Source of the DNA: IMCC45349 sp047219225
GTDB taxonomy: Bacteria; Bacteroidota; Bacteroidia; Flavobacteriales; Flavobacteriaceae
Assembly (NCBI RefSeq): GCF_047219225.1
Contig: NZ_CP178208.1
Span: 372,001-436,000 of the forward strand
Length of the DNA: 64,000 nt
Direction of reading: 5' to 3'
Numbering within the stretch: position 1 is the first letter of the stretch; each line of letters begins with the position of its first letter. The notes under the pieces are model-generated. The model saw nothing but the letters and a program-made list of their open reading frames with translations. It was not told the DNA's origin and did not search any database. The position numbers and the translations under genes were made by a program. Positions 58,707-64,000 of this stretch are shown in pieces.

Positions 58707-58883
58707 ATGGCAAAAAAGAAGGCTTTCGCTTTGCGAGTTAATGAAGATATGTTAAAAGCTATTGAAAAATGGGCTGCTGATGAGTTTCGTAGCACCAATG
58801 GTCAAATAGAATGGATGCTAATGAAAGCCCTTAAAGAAGCAAAAAGAGAACCAACCGATTCTAAGAAAGACACTAAAAATTAG
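58707..58883 (+). CDS. Arc/ribbon-helix-helix protein (58 aa)
   Basis: A 58-codon frame from ATG 58707, one base after the DUF1648 stop. It reads AKKKAFALRVNEDMLKAIEKW followed by AADEFRSTNGQIEWMLMKALKEAKRE, the beta-alpha-alpha pattern of ribbon-helix-helix (Arc-type) proteins. It could regulate the SPFH operon by binding DNA as a dimer (inference). The next gene has its own promoter, so the operon ends here. Confidence 0.85.
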   Translation: MAKKKAFALRVNEDMLKAIEKWAADEFRSTNGQIEWMLMKALKEAKREPTDSKKDTKN

Positions 58884-58914
58884 TTAATCATTATGCTTTT
58901 TTAAGAATAACTTT

Positions 58915-58922
58915 TACATTTG
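58915..58922 (+). promoter_or_regulatory. -7 element TACATTTG of the DUF5916 gene
   Basis: A perfect TAnnTTTG. The TTG within it (58920) is a formal start codon for the downstream frame but would lie upstream of the predicted transcription start, so the actual start must be the later TTG at 58944. Confidence 0.6.
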
Positions 58923-58943
58923 GTTATAACTAACCAACTCATT

Positions 58944-61136
58944 TTGAAAAAAATAATACCTCTAGTTATACTCTTCTTTAGCCTAATGAGTATTGCTCAG
59001 CAAAAATCTGTTCATGTAAAGTATTTAGATAGTGACATTGCTATTGATGGTATTTTAGACGAAACTGCTTGGAAAACTGTAGATCCAGCAGGCGATTTTT
59101 GGCAATACTTCCCTTCAGATTCCATTCACGCAAAACAACAAGCTGAAATAAAAATGTTGTTTGATGACAAAAACTTATATGTTGGCATTACAGTAAAAGC
59201 TCCAGGAAACGATTTTATTACCCCATCATTAAGACGTGACTTTAGAGCTGGTGGTAGTGATAATATTACAATAATGTTCGATACATTTAATGATGGTACC
59301 AATGCATTTATATTTGGCTCAAACCCTTATGGTGTAAAACGTGAAATGTTACTTTCTGGTGGTGGCACAGAACTTAGAGGGTTTAATATGGCTTGGGACA
59401 CCAAATGGATTTGTGAAGTTCAACTATATGACAACTATTATACACTTGAGTGGATGATACCACTTTCGGCTTTTAAATATAGAAAGGGTGAAACAAAATG
59501 GCGCATGAACAGTTATCATTTTGACACTCAAGGCAACGAACGTAATACTTGGGTTAACATTCCTCAAAATCAGTTCATTTTTAACCTAGCCTATATGGGA
59601 GATATGATTTTTGAGAAACCTCTTGGTAGCTCAAAAACACCTATATCTATTATTCCATTTGTAAACTCATTAGTAGCTAAAGATTATGAAGCAGATGAAT
59701 CTACCTCAGACTTTAAAGTAGGTGGTGATGCAAAATTCACTATTGGTAATAGTATGAATTTAGATTTAACTGTAAATCCAGATTTTTCACAAGTAGAAGT
59801 TGACCAACAAGTAATAAACTTAACACGCTTTGAAGTATCACTACCAGAACGTCGTCAATTTTTTATAGAAAACAGTGACTTATTTGCTGACTTTGGAAAT
59901 AACCGTGATGCTAACCCTTTCTTTTCAAGACGCATTGGTATTGCTAAAAATACCGAAGACGAAACTATTGAAAATGATATTATTGCTGGAGTTCGTTTAA
60001 GTGGTAAAGTAAACAACAATTTACGCTTAGGCATTTTAAATATGCAAACTGCCGAAGATATAGCAAATGAAATACCTAGTACAAACAATGCAGTTATAAC
60101 AGCACAACATAAACTATTTAGTAGGTCTAACATTAGTTTTATGTTTATAAACAAACAAGCAACTAAAGATTATGATTTTGTTGCAGATGAAGATAAATAC
60201 AACCGTGTTTTTGGTATTGATTACAGACTTGCATCAAAAGACAATACTTGGGTAGGTAAGTATTTTTTACATAAGTCATTCTCTCCTAATGTTGATAGTA
60301 AAGATATTTCTTCTGGTGCTTCAACAGAATATTTTAGCAGAAATTGGAATGCAAGAATAAGCGGAGTTTATGTTGGTGATAATTTTAGATCAGATTTAGG
60401 TTTTATTCGTAGAACAGACATTTTTAAAATCAACCCGAAAATAGAACGCACATTTTGGCCAAAAAGAGGCCGAGTTCAAAAACATAGCCTATCTGTAACA
60501 CCAGTATTTTTATGGCGACCAGAATTAGATTTTGAAAACTCCGACTATACAATTGTTACAAGATGGCAAACCAACTTTAATAATACTACAAGTTTAGAGT
60601 TTGAAATGTTTAACCGTTTTACACATCTATATGATGAGTTTGACCCAACAGGAACAGATGGTGCAATTCCGCTACCTGGAAACAAAGATTATTACTATAC
60701 AAGTTTTGCTGCCAATTATAGGTCTGACCAACGTAAAACATTTTCATACAGAATAAGTCCTTCAATTGGTAAATTTTATAATGGTTATAAATACTCTGCA
60801 AGAGCTAATATGACTTGGAGAGTACAACCATACTTCACAAGTTCAATCCAAATAAATTATGATAAAATTAATTTACCAAATCCTTATCCTGATGCCGATT
60901 TATGGTTAATAGGTCCAAGATTTGATGTAACTTTCAACAAAAACTTATTTTGGGCAACTTTTATACAATACAGTAGCCAACGTGATAACTTTAGCGTTAA
61001 TACAAGATTGCAATGGCGTTTTGCGCCTTTATCAGATTTATTTGTGGTTTATAATGATAATTACTTTACAGATAATATATTTGCGCCTAGGGTAAGGTCA
61101 TTTAATGTAAAACTCACCTATTGGTTAAACATATAA
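58944..61136 (+). CDS. DUF5916 outer-membrane protein with CBM9-like domain, TTG start
   Basis: Starting at TTG 58944 gives a signal peptide (MKKIIPLVILFFSLMSIAQ). An N-terminal CBM9-like domain (IAIDGILDETAWKTVDPAGDFWQYFPSDS, about 25-190) is followed by a region of amphipathic strands ending FNVKLTYWLNI, consistent with an outer-membrane beta-barrel. It has the DUF5916 plan (LTVNPDFSQVEVDQQVINLTRFEVSLPERRQFFIENSDLF). Protein length from this start is 730 residues. Substrate unknown; it may take part in glycan or protein handling at the surface. Confidence 0.88.
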   Translation: MKKIIPLVILFFSLMSIAQQKSVHVKYLDSDIAIDGILDETAWKTVDPAGDFWQYFPSDSIHAKQQAEIKMLFDDKNLYVGITVKAPGNDFITPSLRRDFRAGGSDNITIMFDTFNDGTNAFIFGSNPYGVKREMLLSGGGTELRGFNMAWDTKWICEVQLYDNYYTLEWMIPLSAFKYRKGETKWRMNSYHFDTQGNERNTWVNIPQNQFIFNLAYMGDMIFEKPLGSSKTPISIIPFVNSLVAKDYEADESTSDFKVGGDAKFTIGNSMNLDLTVNPDFSQVEVDQQVINLTRFEVSLPERRQFFIENSDLFADFGNNRDANPFFSRRIGIAKNTEDETIENDIIAGVRLSGKVNNNLRLGILNMQTAEDIANEIPSTNNAVITAQHKLFSRSNISFMFINKQATKDYDFVADEDKYNRVFGIDYRLASKDNTWVGKYFLHKSFSPNVDSKDISSGASTEYFSRNWNARISGVYVGDNFRSDLGFIRRTDIFKINPKIERTFWPKRGRVQKHSLSVTPVFLWRPELDFENSDYTIVTRWQTNFNNTTSLEFEMFNRFTHLYDEFDPTGTDGAIPLPGNKDYYYTSFAANYRSDQRKTFSYRISPSIGKFYNGYKYSARANMTWRVQPYFTSSIQINYDKINLPNPYPDADLWLIGPRFDVTFNKNLFWATFIQYSSQRDNFSVNTRLQWRFAPLSDLFVVYNDNYFTDNIFAPRVRSFNVKLTYWLNI

Positions 61137-61166
61137 TTTAACTACTAACTAAAAAATAATATAAAT

Positions 61167-62474
61167 ATGGAAGATACTACACCTTTATTTACACAAGACA
61201 CCATTGTTTTTGGATTACTAATGTTATTACTTGGTTTTGTATTTTATACATCTACAAGTTCTAATTCTGGGTGGAAAACATTCTACAAGTACATTCCAGC
61301 ATTATTAATGGCTTATATGCTACCTGGAGCTTTAACTACTCTGGGAATAATTGCTCCTAAATGGACAACCATAACAGAAACTGGTGAAGTAGTAAAAGGA
61401 ACTTCTCAAGTATATTATATAGCAAGTAGGTATTTATTACCAGCAGCATTGGTTTTAATGACCTTAAGTGTAGACTTAAAAGCCGTTTTTAACTTAGGGT
61501 GGAAAGCGCTTGCTATGTTCTTTACAGGAACTATTGGTGTAATAATTGGTGGTCCAATTGCTATATTATTAATATCAATGGTTTCACCTGAAACAGTTGG
61601 TGGCGCAGGCCCTGATGCTGTTTGGAGAGGACTATCAACACTTGCTGGAAGTTGGATTGGTGGTGGTGCTAATCAAGCTGCTATGTTAGAAATATACGAA
61701 TACAATACAGACAATTATGCAGGTATGGTAATTGTTGATATAGTTGTAGCCAACATATGGATGGCATTCTTATTATTAGGAATAGGAAAACAAGAAAAAA
61801 TAGATAAATGGTTAAAAGCCGATAATTCTGCCATTGAAGTTCTTAAAGAAAAAGTATCTAGCTATGCCCAAAAAATATCTAGAAACCCAACTTTAGCAGA
61901 CTTAATGGTAATATTAGGAATTGCATTTACAGTTGTGGGAATTGCACACTTTGGAGCAGACAATATCTCAGAATTCTTAAAGAGTAATGTTGATGCTGTT
62001 AGTGATAAATCGTCAGCAATGTCTTCATTTGGATCGCAATTTTTCTGGATGATTACTATTGCAACTATTCTAGGTATTGTTCTTTCATTTACTAAATTCA
62101 AAAAATATGAAGGTGCAGGTGCTAGTAAAATTGGAAGTGTATTTATTTACATATTAGTAGCTTCTATAGGCATGAAAATGGATTTAACAAAGATTGCTGA
62201 AAACCCTGGATTAATTGTTGTTGGTCTAGTTTGGATGGCTATTCATGTCGGACTTCTATTTTTAATTGCTAAACTAATTAAAGCACCTTACTTTTTCCTT
62301 GCAGTTGGAAGTAAAGCAAATATTGGCGGAGCAGCCTCGGCTCCTGTTGTAGCAGCGGCTTTCCACCCATCGTTAGCAACTGTAGGTGTATTATTAGCTG
62401 TGTTTGGATACGTAGTTGGAACTTATGGAGCCATGATGTGTGCAGAATTAATGAAAATTGCTGCTGCGGGCTAG
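61167..62474 (+). CDS. DUF819 family membrane protein
   Basis: A 435-residue integral membrane protein with about ten helices. Family-conserved stretches include WRGLSTLAGSWIGGGANQAAMLEIY and KANIGGAASAPVVAAAFHPSLATVGVLLAVFGYVVGTYGAMMCAELM, typical of DUF819 (YjcL-like) proteins. A mid-protein hydrophilic loop (KQEKIDKWLKADNSAIEVLKEKV) divides two halves of similar topology, as in secondary transporters. The transported substrate is unknown. Confidence 0.9.
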   Translation: MEDTTPLFTQDTIVFGLLMLLLGFVFYTSTSSNSGWKTFYKYIPALLMAYMLPGALTTLGIIAPKWTTITETGEVVKGTSQVYYIASRYLLPAALVLMTLSVDLKAVFNLGWKALAMFFTGTIGVIIGGPIAILLISMVSPETVGGAGPDAVWRGLSTLAGSWIGGGANQAAMLEIYEYNTDNYAGMVIVDIVVANIWMAFLLLGIGKQEKIDKWLKADNSAIEVLKEKVSSYAQKISRNPTLADLMVILGIAFTVVGIAHFGADNISEFLKSNVDAVSDKSSAMSSFGSQFFWMITIATILGIVLSFTKFKKYEGAGASKIGSVFIYILVASIGMKMDLTKIAENPGLIVVGLVWMAIHVGLLFLIAKLIKAPYFFLAVGSKANIGGAASAPVVAAAFHPSLATVGVLLAVFGYVVGTYGAMMCAELMKIAAAG

Positions 62475-62520
62475 TAAATAATTAATAATTATAACATATT
62501 TGCATTTCAAATTTTATAGA

Positions 62521-63213
62521 ATGAAAAAAGCATTATTTGCATTAGCACTTGTACTAGTTATCGCTTGTGGAAAAGAACAGTCTAGTTTAACTGTAACTGG
62601 TAATATTAAGGATTTAAAGAAAGGAACTATCTATCTTCATAAAATTCAAGATACAGCTCTTATTACTATCGATTCAACAGTAATTAATGGTGATTCTAAT
62701 TTTAATTTACAGTTTGATTTACAAGAACCAGAAGTTTTATTTTTAAGTTTAGATGATAATAGTAATAGAGCAAACAGCATTGCTTTTTTTGCCGATAAAG
62801 GTGTAACAGATATTAAAACATCTTTAAAACGTTTTGCTTATGATGCTGTTATTACTGGATCTGAACAACAGAAAAAGTTAGAAGAGTTTGACAAAGGTTT
62901 AGAGAGTTATAAAAACCAAAATCTAGAATCTATTAAAGCTAAATTCTTAGCTGAAAAAAGTGGAGACACTGTAGAAATAAGTAAAGCAAATAAAGTTGCA
63001 AATAGCTTATTAAGACGTAAGTATTTATATGCAATTAATTTTGCTATTAATAATAAAGATAGTGAAGTAGCACCATACATTGCACTATCTGAAGTTTACG
63101 ATGCTAACCCTAAATTTCTAGATACAATTTACAAATCGTTACCTAAAAATATAGCTGATTCTAAATATGGAGTTGAATTAAAAAAATATTTAGAAAAAGT
63201 AAAAACTCAATAA
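62521..63213 (+). CDS. DUF4369-like lipoprotein
   Basis: I chose ATG 62521 over 62500 because it gives a lipoprotein signal (MKKALFALALVLVIAC, Cys16). The mature protein has a DUF4369-type beta domain (SLTVTGNIKDLKKGTIYLHKIQDTALITIDSTVINGDSNFNLQFDL.. residues 22-95) and a helical C-terminal part. DUF4369 proteins are often fused to thioredoxin domains; this one lacks a C-x-x-C and the thioredoxin part. Terminator follows. Confidence 0.85.
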   Translation: MKKALFALALVLVIACGKEQSSLTVTGNIKDLKKGTIYLHKIQDTALITIDSTVINGDSNFNLQFDLQEPEVLFLSLDDNSNRANSIAFFADKGVTDIKTSLKRFAYDAVITGSEQQKKLEEFDKGLESYKNQNLESIKAKFLAEKSGDTVEISKANKVANSLLRRKYLYAINFAINNKDSEVAPYIALSEVYDANPKFLDTIYKSLPKNIADSKYGVELKKYLEKVKTQ

Positions 63214-63224
63214 CAACAAAACAT

Positions 63225-63256
63225 AAAAAAACTCGCTAATAATTAGCGAGTTTTTT
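63225..63256. terminator. Bidirectional hairpin terminator
   Basis: AAAAAAACTCGCTAAT and ATTAGCGAGTTTTTT pair almost perfectly around a single base, between convergent genes. Confidence 0.92.
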
Positions 63257-63261
63257 ATTTC

Positions 63262-63528
63262 TTAAAGTTTGTTTATTTTTTCAATAAGTGCTCTACCTTT
63301 ATCTTCAAGCTCTTTACCTATTGCTTTAAAATGTGCTTTTTTGTTTTCAACACTTCGGTCGTTAACTTTTACTATCAGCTCATCAAAAGTAACAATAGCT
63401 TCATCAATAATAGCTTCACTCTTTGTTGTGTCTTTATCTGTGTTTGCATATTCCCAGATGTACACTGCTTCAATAATATCACCTAAAACATAGTTAATGT
63501 CTTTTTTTAGGTTTCTTACATTTGCCAT
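63262..63528 (-). CDS. Small protein of unknown function
   Basis: An 88-residue helical protein (LKKDINYVLGDIIEAVYIWEYANTDKDTTKSEAIIDEAIVTFDELIVKVNDRSVENKKAHFKAIGKELEDKGRALIEKI) with no signal peptide. No family known to me is certain. It lies 36 bases downstream of the mannose-6-phosphate isomerase gene on the same strand. Confidence 0.8.
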   Translation of the reverse strand: MANVRNLKKDINYVLGDIIEAVYIWEYANTDKDTTKSEAIIDEAIVTFDELIVKVNDRSVENKKAHFKAIGKELEDKGRALIEKINKL

Positions 63529-63564
63529 AATTCTAATAATTTATTTGATGCAAAATTACACAAT

Positions 63565-64000
63565 TTAAACGTAAACCTCTAAAAGTTTTGCATTGTTTGC
63601 ACTTATGTTATAATCTTTTATAATTGCTGGAATTAAAATGGTTTCACCCTTTGCTAAAGTTTCTTCATGTCCATTAGCTCTTACAACAGCATTTCCTTCT
63701 ACACACATATAAATAATAAATGAATCTTTATCATTATGTCGCTCAACAATACCACTTACTGGTAAAAAGCTAGTTTTAAAATATTGACAAATTACCATTT
63801 CATTGGACCTATTCATCTCTTTGGAATAAGTCTTTCTAAAATCATTTGGCATATCAAAATCTATAGCATCAATTGCTAAGTCATTATGAAGCTCTCTTTC
63901 ACTACCTTGGTCATCTACCCTATCCCAATCATAAACACGATAAGTTATATCACTTGTTTGTTGTATTTCAGCTAACATCACTCCAGCACCAATAGCATGT
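63565..64000 (-). CDS. manA: Mannose-6-phosphate isomerase class I, N-terminal part cut by window edge
   Basis: The minus-strand frame is open to the right edge. Its visible start, HAIGAGVMMAEIQQTSDITYRVYDWDR-like, is the conserved zinc-binding region of class I isomerases (HAIGAGxxxxEIQQxSDxTYRxYDW), and the rest is the C-terminal cupin (VICQYFKTSFLPVSGI, NAVVRANGHEETLAKGETILIPAII). An ATG at 63979-63981 is internal. The enzyme interconverts fructose-6-P and mannose-6-P; the N-terminal ~170 residues lie outside the window. Confidence 0.9.
   Translation of the reverse strand, partial: HAIGAGVMLAEIQQTSDITYRVYDWDRVDDQGSERELHNDLAIDAIDFDMPNDFRKTYSKEMNRSNEMVICQYFKTSFLPVSGIVERHNDKDSFIIYMCVEGNAVVRANGHEETLAKGETILIPAIIKDYNISANNAKLLEVYV

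Noticed and set aside
58920..58943. Upstream TTG start of the DUF5916 gene at 58920
   Set aside because: It is part of the -7 element TACATTTG, so it would not be in the mRNA; the TTG at 58944 gives a proper signal peptide.
1..64000. tRNA or rRNA genes
   Set aside because: Intergenic regions were read on both strands; no cloverleaf with a GTTCRA arm or rRNA-like stretch was seen. A covariance search could still find a divergent one.

Overview
The window looks like a chromosomal segment of an AT-rich flavobacterium (Bacteroidota, probably marine Flavobacteriaceae). Several signs agree: type IX secretion C-terminal sorting domains on two secreted proteins, many lipoproteins with short signal peptides, Bacteroidota promoters of the form TAnnTTTG with or without an upstream TTTG, almost no Shine-Dalgarno sites, DUF5916/CBM9 outer-membrane proteins, a CarboxypepD_reg-like protein, and heavy use of TTA leucine and AAA lysine codons. 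No rRNA, tRNA, CRISPR array, integrase or transposase gene was found.

Layout. 1-6.2 kb: a cut-off exported protein, a VOC protein with a WYL regulator, a lipoprotein of the acetolactate decarboxylase family, a T9SS surface protein and an orphan DUF4238 gene. 6.5-10.4 kb: a nucleotidyltransferase/sugar-kinase pair, then a minus-strand redox block (TlpA-like, redoxin, two rhodaneses). 10.5-19.6 kb: MarR and YceI genes, then a complete trp operon (E-G-D-C-F-B-x-A). It is preceded by a leader peptide with three consecutive Trp codons and a terminator/antiterminator, and it is interrupted by a Trp-rich exported CBM9-like gene. 19.6-26.6 kb: a formate module (formate-THF ligase, FdhD, and two NAD-linked formate dehydrogenase subunits).

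26.6-28.2 kb and 35.6-38.05 kb hold three gene cassettes that look mobile. Each begins with TTrGC plus a cassette-specific tail, and ends with the exact reverse complement of that start followed by an imperfect-palindrome element. The large cassette (AraC regulator, DUF4345-like membrane protein, SDR) also splits a resident site whose two halves (TTCGTTTAAC / GTTAAACGAA) are still complementary 2.4 kb apart. This is the outcome expected from integron-style G|TT insertion, but the core (GTTRGC) differs from the classical GTTRRRY.

Between and after the cassettes: DUF6624 and other secreted proteins, an M43 metalloprotease with a T9SS domain, a RhlE-like helicase, a GH53 galactanase, a transglutaminase-like protein, a di-haem cytochrome c peroxidase, a second DEAD-box helicase, a MOSC protein, two ECF sigma factor operons with putative anti-sigma partners, a DUF885 peptidase, a TlpA-like protein, small unknowns, a VanX-type dipeptidase, an AlkB-like oxygenase, an alpha/beta hydrolase, an SPFH/DUF4177/DUF1648/RHH operon, a DUF5916 outer-membrane protein, a DUF819 transporter, a DUF4369 lipoprotein and, cut by the right edge, mannose-6-phosphate isomerase.

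Regulatory themes seen directly: strong hairpin terminators after most operons, and a promoter class with ACGTA motifs placed just upstream of TTGATTTTCT-AC-N10-TAAnTTCG. Three copies of that promoter have identical spacing, and a fourth is degenerate.
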